Assembly: GCA_013178155.1 (NCBI GenBank)
Contig: JABLXH010000001.1
Coordinates: 1-44,730, forward strand
From: Armatimonadota bacterium
GTDB lineage: Bacteria > Armatimonadota > Zipacnadia > Zipacnadales > UBA11051
Direction: 5' to 3'
Length of the DNA: 44,730 bases
This document shows, in pieces, positions 1-7,742 of this stretch (positions are counted from its first letter, which is position 1; the number at the start of each line of letters is the position of its first letter). Below the pieces are notes generated by a model that was not told the DNA's origin, made no database searches, and saw nothing but the letters and a program-made list of their open reading frames with translations. The position numbers and the translations under genes are program-made.

Positions 1-1
1 G

Positions 2-1426
2 CTCTGCGGGCTGTCGCTGGTGGACCTGCTGCGGCATCAGTGGATCGAGAGCGAGCGTCTCACCTTTCCCACCGTCTACGTGCCGCTGAGTGTCACGGCC
101 CCCGACGGGGCTTTCTGGCGCAACCGCCTGGCGTGGATTGGCATGGCCATCCCCTTTCTCGTCGGCACACTCAACACGCTGAACCTCAACTTTCCCGCCG
201 TGCCGAAGCTGGAGGTGCGGCGCATAGACCTGTCGCCGCACCTGAAGGACGCGCCCTGGAACGCCATGGGCGGCCTGGCCATCTCGCTATATCCCTTCGT
301 TATCGGCGTAGCCTTCCTGCTGTCCTCTGAGACCACATTCTCGTGCTGGTTCTTCTACCTGATGACCAAGGTCCAGCGTGTGGCGGGAAGCATGCTGGGC
401 GTCTCGCAGTGGGGCACCGGCAGCCTCAGTCGCTTTCCCTTCGAGGACCATCAGGGCGCAGGGGCCTTCCTGGCGATCACGCTCTTCTCGCTGTGGGTGG
501 GGCGACAACACCTGACACGGAGCGTGGCAGCCGCTCTGGGGCGACCTCCAGGGAACACCGATGGAGGCCTCGCCCCCCGCTGGGCCGTGTGGGGCCTGTT
601 GCTGACCTTCGGCGCTATGATAGCCTTCTGTCGCGTGGCGGGTATGAGCCTCGCGACACCGGCGGCCCTCCTCGGCCTCTCCTTGGCCTATCTCATCGCC
701 GCGACCCGCATCCGGGCGGAGACCGGCAATGCCTGGCTCTTCGGCCCGCAGGTGGACCCTCAGACCCTGATGATCACAACCCTCGGTTCGCGGCACATCG
801 CCCCCCGCGACCTGACCATCATGGCCTATCTGTCCAGTATCTCCACCTTCGACCTGCGCTGTGTCTCCATGCCCCACCAACTGGACGCCTTCAAGCTGGC
901 GGAAGTCCGGGACATTGACCGTGGCGGACTGAATCGGGCGCTCGTCATGGCCCTGGTTTTCGGCATCCCCTTCGCCTTCTGGGCCGCCCTGGCTGTCTGG
1001 CACGACGTGGGCGCGCTCGGCAAGGGCGACACCTGGCGCACGCTGATGGGCAAACAGCCCTTCGACCGCCTCCACGGCTACCTGAAGGCTCCCCAGCCGC
1101 CGAATCTGGTGGAGCTGGTCTTTGTCGCGGCCGGCCTGCTGTTCACCGGCTTCCTCTACACCATGCGGACGAAGCTCACAGCCTGGCCCTTCCATCCGGT
1201 TGGCTACGCCATGGCCAACACCTACAGCATGCCGAACCAATGGTTCCCCTTTCTGCTTTCCTGGCTGGCCAAGCGAGCGATACTGCGCTATGGTGGTGCC
1301 AGGCTCTACCAGCAAGCTCAGCCCTTCTTCGTGGGCCTGGTCGTTGGCGATCTGCTCAACGGTGCCCTTTACACGATCATCGCTTGCTTCGTGCCGGATA
1401 TGAAGGTCTACCCTGTGAACTGGTGA
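2..1426 (+). CDS. DUF6785-like multi-pass membrane protein (5' partial)
   Basis: The reading frame is open to the first base of the window, so the N-terminus lies outside; about 474 residues are visible. I count roughly eight or nine hydrophobic helices, among them segments beginning LAWIGMAIPF, AFLAITLFSL, WAVWGLLLTF, RALVMALVFG and NLVELVFVAA. The pattern of paired helices, the RIRAETGNAWLFGPQVDPQ stretch and the C-terminal Tyr/Trp-rich end (YPVNW) resemble the DUF6785/DUF6784 integral membrane family found in Armatimonadota and Planctomycetota genomes. That family assignment is from memory, and no biochemical function is established for it. A GTG at position 20 could be called as a start but has no Shine-Dalgarno sequence and sits inside the conserved frame. 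Two GC-rich hairpins follow the stop codon, then the glycerophosphodiesterase gene. Integral membrane nature is clear; the family name is moderate confidence. Confidence 0.72.
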   Translation, partial: LCGLSLVDLLRHQWIESERLTFPTVYVPLSVTAPDGAFWRNRLAWIGMAIPFLVGTLNTLNLNFPAVPKLEVRRIDLSPHLKDAPWNAMGGLAISLYPFVIGVAFLLSSETTFSCWFFYLMTKVQRVAGSMLGVSQWGTGSLSRFPFEDHQGAGAFLAITLFSLWVGRQHLTRSVAAALGRPPGNTDGGLAPRWAVWGLLLTFGAMIAFCRVAGMSLATPAALLGLSLAYLIAATRIRAETGNAWLFGPQVDPQTLMITTLGSRHIAPRDLTIMAYLSSISTFDLRCVSMPHQLDAFKLAEVRDIDRGGLNRALVMALVFGIPFAFWAALAVWHDVGALGKGDTWRTLMGKQPFDRLHGYLKAPQPPNLVELVFVAAGLLFTGFLYTMRTKLTAWPFHPVGYAMANTYSMPNQWFPFLLSWLAKRAILRYGGARLYQQAQPFFVGLVVGDLLNGALYTIIACFVPDMKVYPVNW

Positions 1427-1436
1427 GTCGGGTCGC

Positions 1437-1506
1437 CCGGTAGGCGGGGCATCTCTGTCCCGCCTACCGGCAGACAATCGGCGGGCCAAGGATGGCCCGC
1501 CTACCG
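1437..1506. repeat. Paired intergenic hairpins
   Basis: Two perfect inverted repeats stand side by side. The first has a 12-bp stem (CCGGTAGGCGGG, 1437-1448, with its complement at 1459-1470) and a 10-nt loop. The second has a 9-bp stem (GGCGGGCCA, 1480-1488, with 1493-1501) and the tetraloop AGGA. The 11-mer CCCGCCTACCG occurs in both (1459-1469 and 1496-1506), so they look like related units of a mobile or REP-like intergenic repeat rather than a simple terminator; neither is followed by a T-tract. They may still attenuate transcription between the flanking genes. Confidence 0.7.
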
Positions 1507-1539
1507 AAGGTTGAGATTCCCCCCAGTAGGAGCAGTGGC

Positions 1540-2247
1540 ATGCAACTCATGGCCCATCGCGGAGCCTCGGGTCTCGCCCCTGAGAACACTCTGGCCGCCT
1601 TTCGGCTGGCCCTGGATTACCAACCCGACTGGTTCGAGCTAGATGTCCACGCCACCGCCGATGGTGAGATCGTGGTCATGCACGATGCGACTGTGGATCG
1701 TACGACCAACGGGACCGGGGCGATCGCTGGTCTGACTCTGGCCGAGATCCGTGGCCTGGACGCAGGAAGCTGGAAGGGAGCCGAGTTCGCCGGAGAACCG
1801 GTGCCGCTGCTGGCAGAGGTGGTGGAACTGGCAGGAGACCGCGTGCGGCTGAACGTCGAGATCAAGGGCGGCCCCGATCTCCCGGCCACCGCTGCCCGGG
1901 TCGTGGACATCCTGCGGGCCGGCGGTGTGCTAGGTCGAAGCGAGGTCTCCTCCTTCGACCTCTCCGCTGTCAAGGCTGTACAGGCGCTCACCGACGAGCC
2001 CGCACTGGCTCTCATCACGAGCCGGCCTGAGGACCTCGAGACCGTCATCGAACACGGCCTGGGATGGCTGAACCTGCACTACGCCGGTGTCTCCGCCGAC
2101 CTGGTGGCCCGGGCGCACGCGGCTGGCGTCGGTATCTGTGCCTGGACCATCAACGATCTCACCCGCTGGGACGAGTTCAAGACCCTGGGTGTGGACATCT
2201 TCTGCACGGACCTGGCCCATCAGGCCCGGCCCCCTCCCTCTCGGTAG
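1540..2247 (+). CDS. Glycerophosphodiester phosphodiesterase
   Basis: Predicted 235-residue GDPD-family TIM barrel hydrolysing glycerophosphodiesters to glycerol-3-phosphate and an alcohol. The family signatures are visible: the N-terminal AHRGASGLAPENT motif with the catalytic His and metal-binding Glu, FELDVHATADGEIVVMHD with the second catalytic His, and NVEIKGG and AWTINDLTRW further on. No signal peptide is present, so it is probably cytoplasmic. I start at the ATG at 1540 because AGGAG lies 7 nt upstream and the family N-terminus begins there. The frame is open to 1492, but that would add 16 residues translated from the intergenic hairpin repeats. Length fits short bacterial GDPDs. The exact substrate cannot be told from sequence. 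Confidence 0.93.
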   Translation: MQLMAHRGASGLAPENTLAAFRLALDYQPDWFELDVHATADGEIVVMHDATVDRTTNGTGAIAGLTLAEIRGLDAGSWKGAEFAGEPVPLLAEVVELAGDRVRLNVEIKGGPDLPATAARVVDILRAGGVLGRSEVSSFDLSAVKAVQALTDEPALALITSRPEDLETVIEHGLGWLNLHYAGVSADLVARAHAAGVGICAWTINDLTRWDEFKTLGVDIFCTDLAHQARPPPSR

Positions 2248-2267
2248 CCGCGGCTTCCAGCCGCGGC
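2247..2267. other. GC-rich hairpin after GDPD gene
   Basis: Perfect 8-bp inverted repeat GCCGCGGC (2247-2254 and 2260-2267) around a 5-nt loop (TTCCA), beginning at the last base of the GDPD stop codon. There is no T-tract, so it may be a Rho-assisted terminator, an mRNA-end stabiliser or another intergenic repeat unit. The following 140 nt are GC-rich and hold nothing else I can name. Confidence 0.55.
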
Positions 2268-2407
2268 AGTAATGGCTTCCAGCCCGGCCGGCGGGGCAGC
2301 CGGAGGCAGGGCGGCTGCAGACCTCCCTTGCCCCTTCCGCCCGGGCAGGTTATCATCCCCCCGACCGGCCGCCTGCGGTCCACACTTCTCCTTCAGGACG
2401 GCACGCC

Positions 2408-3466
2408 ATGAGTCGCCAACTGGCCCTGGACACCATCAACCTGCAGCCCACCCCACGTTTCGCCCACACCGAGTACAGCCTCAGCTACCACACAGCCTAC
2501 GTGGACCGTATCACCGGTCTGGAGGGGACACCCGAGAGCTGGCTGGAGCGCGAGCGGCGGCTGATGGACCTGTGGGGCTTTGATTTCCTGTGGGGTACCA
2601 ATGATGGCCTCTTCCAAGACTGGGGCAACCGCGGGCGCACCACTGACATGGGCCATGCGGTCTACGCGGCCGATGGCAGCGATTTGCGCCAGGCCCAGGA
2701 GAGCCCCTTCAAGACGGTCGAAGAGGTCTGGGCCTTCGATGCGGTAGCCGAGTACGGCTTGCCGGACTTCGCTGAGCAGGTTGCGGCCTATGAGCAGCAG
2801 GTCCAGAACGCCCGACGTGATTTCCCCGATCAGTTGCAGGCGGGCGGGTACTACAAGAGCATCATCTCGGGGGCCATCGCCGCCTTCGGCTGGGAGATGC
2901 TGCTTCTGGCCTGCTCTGAACCGCGCAAGATGGAGCCGGTGCTGGACAGCTTCTTCCGCTACACCAAGCACCACATGGACGCCTGGGCCCAAACGAGTGT
3001 CGAGGTCATCATCCAGCACGATGACTACGTCTGGACCGCCGGACCCTTCATGCACCCGGACATCTACCGCTCCATCATCATCCCCCGTTTCGCCGAGTTA
3101 TGGAAACCCCTGAAAGCGGCCGGCAAGAAGGTGCTGTTCATCTCCGATGGCAACTTCTGCGAGTTTGCTCACGACATGCAGGAGGCGGGTGCTGACGGCT
3201 TCTTCTTCGAGCCGGACATGCCGTTCGACTGGATGGTAGACCACTTCGGTGACTCGATGTGCCTCATCGGCAGCGCGGTGGACTGCCGGGATATGGCTTT
3301 TCGGTCCTGGGAGACTGTCAAGGCCAGTATGGACCGCACGGCGGAGCTGGGCCGTGAGAAGTGCAAGGGGCTGATCTGGGCGGTGGGGAACCACCTGCCG
3401 GCTAACATCCCGGAATGGATGATGGAGCGGTATATCGAGTACCTGAAGACGATCTGGTACCGCTAG
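2408..3466 (+). CDS. Uroporphyrinogen decarboxylase-fold protein (paralogue 1)
   Basis: A 352-residue protein of the URO-D/MtaA/CmuA superfamily. The family is suggested by an Ala/Gly-rich barrel pattern, KSIISGAIAAFGWEM, YVWTAGPFMHPDIYRSIIIPRFAEL and the C-terminal NHLPANIPEWMMERYIEYLK, which matches the family's 'N.lP..vP.enl' end. It is neither HemE nor an obvious corrinoid methyltransferase. At the position where MtaA-type enzymes carry the zinc-binding His-x-Cys, this protein reads FISDGNF, with neither His nor Cys. Many such paralogues occur in Armatimonadota- and Planctomycetota-like genomes near sugar genes, with unknown substrate. No corrinoid-binding protein or methyltransferase partner is seen in the window. 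AGGA lies about 10 nt before the ATG. The haem-protein gene begins about 50 nt downstream on the same strand, so the two may be cotranscribed. Confidence 0.85.
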   Translation: MSRQLALDTINLQPTPRFAHTEYSLSYHTAYVDRITGLEGTPESWLERERRLMDLWGFDFLWGTNDGLFQDWGNRGRTTDMGHAVYAADGSDLRQAQESPFKTVEEVWAFDAVAEYGLPDFAEQVAAYEQQVQNARRDFPDQLQAGGYYKSIISGAIAAFGWEMLLLACSEPRKMEPVLDSFFRYTKHHMDAWAQTSVEVIIQHDDYVWTAGPFMHPDIYRSIIIPRFAELWKPLKAAGKKVLFISDGNFCEFAHDMQEAGADGFFFEPDMPFDWMVDHFGDSMCLIGSAVDCRDMAFRSWETVKASMDRTAELGREKCKGLIWAVGNHLPANIPEWMMERYIEYLKTIWYR

Positions 3467-3515
3467 ACGTGTTGTGCACTTGCCACCAACTCGCCCGCCG
3501 CGTATGGTACCGACC

Positions 3516-6449
3516 ATGCAACGCCGAGCCATATTCCTTGTTGGGCTCTCTTGTCTAGCGCTCTCCGTTGCCTGGGCGGCAGCCGGGTCCTGGTCCGACG
3601 GTCTCTCCTGGGAGGCTGCCGTACCCCTGGCGGAACTGCGGACCGACTGGCTGAAGCAGGATGCCGGGGCCTCGGCCGGACAGTGCTTCACGGACGCCAC
3701 CGGACACCTTCGAGAACGCGCCCTCGTGGAGCGGGTTCTGCGCGAGCTGCGCCCCGCCACCGAACTGCGCCAGCGTTTGCGGACGCTCATCAGGGATGCC
3801 GTTCCAGGCGCCGATCAGCGCTGGCGTGACCTTTATTGGGAGGCCTGCCAGCAACGGCGGGAGCAGCGGCTGGCAGGGTTGGTGCGGCGGTACCCGGTGC
3901 TGGTCTACACCCGCCACTTCAACCTCGGTGGTTCCCACTACGCCTACACCGAAGCCCAGTCTGACGCCCAGGCGGAGCGCAACTTTGTGCCCGGTGGGGC
4001 GCTGTGTCTTCTGCGCCTGGACGGGGCGACAGAACGGACAGCCACACTTCTGGAAGACAGTGATGGCGTCATTCGCGACCCCGATGTGTCATACGACGGG
4101 CGCAGCATTCTGTTCTCCTGGAAGCAGTCGGACCGGGAGGATGACTATCACCTCTACGAGATGGACGCGGACACCGGCGAGGTGCGACAGATCACGCATG
4201 GCCTGGGTGTCGCTGATTACGAGGGCATCTACCTGCCCAGCGGTGACCTCCTGTTCAACTCCACCCGCTGCGTGCAGACCGTGGACTGCTGGTGGACCGA
4301 GGTCAGCAACCTCTACACCTGTGCCCGCGACGGCCGTTTCCTGCGCCGGGTCAGCTTTGACCAGGTGCACACCAACTACCCACAGGTGCTGGCCGACGGG
4401 CGGGTGGTCTACACTCGGTGGGACTACAACGACCGGGGCCAGATCTTCCCCCAGCCACTGTTCCAGATGAACCCCGACGGCACAGCCCAGACGGCCTGCT
4501 ATGGCAACAACTCGTGGTTCCCCACTACTCTCATCCATGCCCGTGGTATCCCCGGCTCTGACAAGCTCGTCGCCATCGCCACTGGCCATCACAGCGACCA
4601 GAGCGGCAAGCTGGTGCTGGTGGACCGCAACGCGGGGCAGGAGGAGAACGCCGGGGTCCAGCTCATCGCGCCGGTGCGCGACACGCCCGCTGTGCGCGTG
4701 GACGCCTACGGCCAGGAGGGCGACCAGTTCGCCTACCCCTTCGCCCTGAGCGAAAACGAGTTCATCGTCACTTACACGCCGGATCCCGACCCACGGCCGG
4801 GGACCATCACCACCGGGCGCTTCGGCATCTACTGGATGGCCGACGACGGACGGCGGGAGCTGCTGGCCTGTCATCCCGAGCAGTCCTGCAACCAGGCGCT
4901 CCCGCTGGCGGCCCGGCCCAGGCCCAGGCTGCGACCTTCAGTCGTGGATTACCGAAAGCAGACGGGAACCTACTACCTGCAAGACATCTACGTCGGACCC
5001 GGCCTGACTGGGGTGCCCCGGGGCGCCATCAAGCGCCTGCGGGTCATCGGTCTGGACTTCCGGGCCGCCGGCATCGGTAGCAACGCCAACGCCGGGCCCG
5101 GCGGCGGGGCCATGGTCAGCACCCCTATTGCCATCGGCAACGGCGCCTGGGACGTGAAACTCGTCTACGGGGACGCCGAGGTCTACCCAGACGGCTCGGC
5201 GGCTTTCCAGGTCCCGGCGCGGGTACCATTGTACTTCCAGGCGCTTGATGCCGATGGGTATGCCGTGCAGACCATGCGCACCTGGAGTACCCTCCAGCCC
5301 GGGGAGACGTTCTCCTGCGTCGGGTGCCACGAGAACAAGCCGCACGCTCCCGCCACGGGGCGGCCCTATCCGCTGGCGATGAGGCGGGGCGCCCAGCCCC
5401 TGCAGCCCTTCTATGGTCCGCCGCGCGGCTTCTCTTTCATCCGTGAGATACAGCCCATCCTGGACCGCCACTGCATCTCGTGCCATAGCGACCGGTCCCG
5501 GACCCGCACCTCGATACCGGCCCACCTGACGCCCCAGCGCCTGGCCAAAGCGACGACGCTGCGCGGGGCGGACGCGCCCTGGCAGTATACGACGGTCCAG
5601 CCGGGCCAGGGCTGGCAACAGCCGGGGTATGATGATAGCCGCTGGTCCACCGGTGTTGGGGGCTTCGGCATGGCAGGGACGCCGGGACTGAACCTGCGGA
5701 CCGAATGGCTGACGCCCGACATCTGGCTGCGGGGGACCTTTGAGGCGCCGGCCGACATCAGGGACCATGAGCTGGTGGCCTTGGTCTATCACGACGAGGA
5801 CCTGGAGCTCTACCTCAACGGGGTGCTGGCTCTGCGGGCCGAGGGGTATGTCGTGGCGCCCGGCCCACTGCCAGTCCGCGCCGAGGCCGTGGCGGCGCTC
5901 AGACCGGGGGTCAACACCATCGCCGTCCACTGCCATCAGACGGTCGGCGGCCAGGGCGTCGAGGTGATCCTGCTGGACGCAGGGCCGCGGCCAGTGCTCA
6001 CCGAGGGGGCCGGCAAGGCCTTTAGCCTCCTGGGCGATCAGACCCCGGAGCCGGCGTCGGGCCGTGCCTGGAGCGACGCCTACCTGGCCCTGACCACGGC
6101 CCAGGCGCCAGCCGGGTCCTACCTGGGGCATTCGGGGGCGCTGGTGAACTGGGTCGGAGCACAGTCGGTACCCAGTCTGCTGCCGCCCTACTTCGCCGGC
6201 GCGGCCACCAGCGGACTGCTCCAGATGCTTCGTCAGGGCCACAACGGGGTGCAGCTTACCCGCGAGGAACTGGACAAGATCGCCTGCTGGATAGACCTGA
6301 ACGTACCCTACTGCGGCGACTACACCGAGGCCAACTGCTGGAGCGAGGAGCAGAAGGCACGGTACCAGCACTTCCTGAGCAAGCGCCAGCGCCTGCAAGC
6401 CGAGGAGCAGCGAAACATCGAGGCCCTGCTGCGGGAGCAGGGCCATTAG
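3516..6449 (+). CDS. Secreted di-haem propeller protein related to hydrazine synthase alpha
   Basis: A 977-residue exported protein. It starts with a signal peptide (MQRRAIFLVGLSCLALSVAWAA) and a helical N-terminus, followed by a TolB/WD40-like beta-propeller (for example LYEMDADTGEVRQIT). Next come two c-type haem motifs, CVGCH (601-605) and CISCH (653-657), and a C-terminus containing WIDLNVPYCGDY. The propeller, haem sites and C-terminus match the broad family named after the hydrazine synthase alpha subunit middle domain; most members are not hydrazine synthases and have no known reaction. Between the second haem and the C-terminus, about residues 687-824, lies an extra jelly-roll domain of the type found in glycosidases (WQQPGYDDSRW, LYLNGVLAL). 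I chose the ATG at 3516 because the signal peptide begins there, although no clear Shine-Dalgarno precedes it; a GTG at 3474 would add 14 residues. Periplasmic or surface location is inferred. Confidence 0.82.
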   Translation: MQRRAIFLVGLSCLALSVAWAAAGSWSDGLSWEAAVPLAELRTDWLKQDAGASAGQCFTDATGHLRERALVERVLRELRPATELRQRLRTLIRDAVPGADQRWRDLYWEACQQRREQRLAGLVRRYPVLVYTRHFNLGGSHYAYTEAQSDAQAERNFVPGGALCLLRLDGATERTATLLEDSDGVIRDPDVSYDGRSILFSWKQSDREDDYHLYEMDADTGEVRQITHGLGVADYEGIYLPSGDLLFNSTRCVQTVDCWWTEVSNLYTCARDGRFLRRVSFDQVHTNYPQVLADGRVVYTRWDYNDRGQIFPQPLFQMNPDGTAQTACYGNNSWFPTTLIHARGIPGSDKLVAIATGHHSDQSGKLVLVDRNAGQEENAGVQLIAPVRDTPAVRVDAYGQEGDQFAYPFALSENEFIVTYTPDPDPRPGTITTGRFGIYWMADDGRRELLACHPEQSCNQALPLAARPRPRLRPSVVDYRKQTGTYYLQDIYVGPGLTGVPRGAIKRLRVIGLDFRAAGIGSNANAGPGGGAMVSTPIAIGNGAWDVKLVYGDAEVYPDGSAAFQVPARVPLYFQALDADGYAVQTMRTWSTLQPGETFSCVGCHENKPHAPATGRPYPLAMRRGAQPLQPFYGPPRGFSFIREIQPILDRHCISCHSDRSRTRTSIPAHLTPQRLAKATTLRGADAPWQYTTVQPGQGWQQPGYDDSRWSTGVGGFGMAGTPGLNLRTEWLTPDIWLRGTFEAPADIRDHELVALVYHDEDLELYLNGVLALRAEGYVVAPGPLPVRAEAVAALRPGVNTIAVHCHQTVGGQGVEVILLDAGPRPVLTEGAGKAFSLLGDQTPEPASGRAWSDAYLALTTAQAPAGSYLGHSGALVNWVGAQSVPSLLPPYFAGAATSGLLQMLRQGHNGVQLTREELDKIACWIDLNVPYCGDYTEANCWSEEQKARYQHFLSKRQRLQAEEQRNIEALLREQGH

Positions 6450-6529
6450 CTCCGGCGGGGGCCGTTCTCCTCTCCTCCGTGAGGGGCGCCACGATGGGGC
6501 CGAGCACAACCCCCTTCTCCGCAGCGTTG

Positions 6530-7618
6530 CTACCCGCCCAGAAACTCACGGCCGAAGGTCCGCGCGTGGTCGAACATGGCGTGGATGTTCTCCAGCGGAG
6601 TCTCGGGCAAGGTCGACGAAGTCGTCGAGAGGATGTGTCCCCGACCTGGCCCCGCCAGGATAAAGGAACGCTCGACGGATTTCCGCACATCATCCGGGGT
6701 GCCGAAGGGCAGCGTTGTGGTGACTGATACGCAACCCAGGATGATGATCGGTCGGCCCGTGCGGTCCTTCAGTTCGCACATGCGGGCGTAGTCTACGCCG
6801 TGCTCCTCCTCGAAGCCCTGCAGGCCCGCGACCCCCAGGTCCAGCAGGTCATCCAGGATCGGCATGATGTTGCCATCGCAGTGCCAGATAAGCTGCAGGC
6901 CGCCCTCAACGGCCGGTTCCAGGGCCCATTTCAGTTCCGGGAAGTAGATCTCCCGCAACATCGCCGGCGACATGAGTGGACCGTTGGCGCCGCAGATGTC
7001 CTGGCCAGTGTAGGCGAAGGGGGGCAGACCGTACTTCTCGACGGCCAACACGATGGCCTCATTGAGCAGACGGCCGTGCAGACCCGTGTAATGGTAGTAC
7101 CGCCGCATGAGCTGGGGATCCATGGCGGCGGCGGTCAGGTAGTTCTCATAGCCCCAGGTCGTGTAGCCGCCCATGAAGTCGGCCTGGCCGAAGTAGCTGA
7201 TGACCAGGCAGTCATCCCCGAAGAGGTCCTGCTGGCGCTTCAGACTGCCCGCATAGGCCTTGGCCGCCGCCTCGTGGTCGAAGTCACGGACGACAGCCTC
7301 GTCGTCGGGGAGCTGCTCGATGGCCCGCAGCACGTCCTCCGGCGTGCGGAAACCCGCCTGCTCGTGGGGATGAGGCTCGTGCATGATCAGGCCTTGTTCC
7401 AGCCGGCGCTGGCCCTCGCCGGGATAATACCACTGGATGATGATGTTGGCGCCGACCCGCTTGACCATCTCCACGAAGCAGCCCTCGGGGTCGGACCAGT
7501 AGTCCCGCCCGGTGACCTCGGTGTAGAAGGCCGAGCCGGTGATAAAGCCCTGGGTGTAGCAGGGGTACGGGACTCGCTCGCGGTGCAAAGTGGCCAGAGC
7601 GATGTCGCTTCCGGTCAT
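6530..7618 (-). CDS. Uroporphyrinogen decarboxylase-fold protein (paralogue 2)
   Basis: A 362-residue URO-D-superfamily protein with recognisable blocks: GPLMSPAMLREIYFPELK, LQLIWHCDGNI, LGCVSVTTTLPFGTPDDV and the C-terminal TLPETPLENIHAMFDHAR. The His of the MtaA-type His-x-Cys motif is kept (WHCDGN), but the Cys position is Asp. A downstream Cys is present in LGCVS. Canonical zinc-thiolate activation is therefore doubtful and the substrate unknown. The ATG at 7618 is preceded by AAGGAG at 7-nt spacing. The frame is open 42 codons further, but that part reads as low-quality sequence through the divergent promoter region. It is transcribed divergently from the DUF4838 gene, sharing a 124-bp gap, and converges on the di-haem protein gene. 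Only distant similarity to paralogue 1 is apparent by eye. Confidence 0.85.
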   Translation of the reverse strand: MTGSDIALATLHRERVPYPCYTQGFITGSAFYTEVTGRDYWSDPEGCFVEMVKRVGANIIIQWYYPGEGQRRLEQGLIMHEPHPHEQAGFRTPEDVLRAIEQLPDDEAVVRDFDHEAAAKAYAGSLKRQQDLFGDDCLVISYFGQADFMGGYTTWGYENYLTAAAMDPQLMRRYYHYTGLHGRLLNEAIVLAVEKYGLPPFAYTGQDICGANGPLMSPAMLREIYFPELKWALEPAVEGGLQLIWHCDGNIMPILDDLLDLGVAGLQGFEEEHGVDYARMCELKDRTGRPIIILGCVSVTTTLPFGTPDDVRKSVERSFILAGPGRGHILSTTSSTLPETPLENIHAMFDHARTFGREFLGG

Positions 7619-7742
7619 GGTCGCGCTCCTTGGGCTGGGCTGGCGTTGCGAGTTCCACTCCTGGCCGTCATCGTCCTCCTCGAAGAGGAACTTCCTGCTT
7701 CCGGGCCGAATCAGGTCCGCGACCGTCTGTGGAGGTGCACAC

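Noticed and set aside
2408-3466. Calling the URO-D proteins HemE or MtaA
   Set aside because: Neither has the His-x-Cys zinc motif, and no haem-biosynthesis or corrinoid genes accompany them.
3516-6449. True hydrazine synthase / anammox capability
   Set aside because: Only a family-level resemblance, an extra domain, and no HzsB/C, Hdh or other anammox genes nearby.
7590-7742. N-terminal extension of the DUF4838 frame (and likewise at 10342-10620, 16985-17056, 25127-25261 and 38546-39025)
   Set aside because: These in-frame extensions overlap neighbouring genes or divergent leaders, lack Shine-Dalgarno sites and would hide signal peptides or family N-termini.
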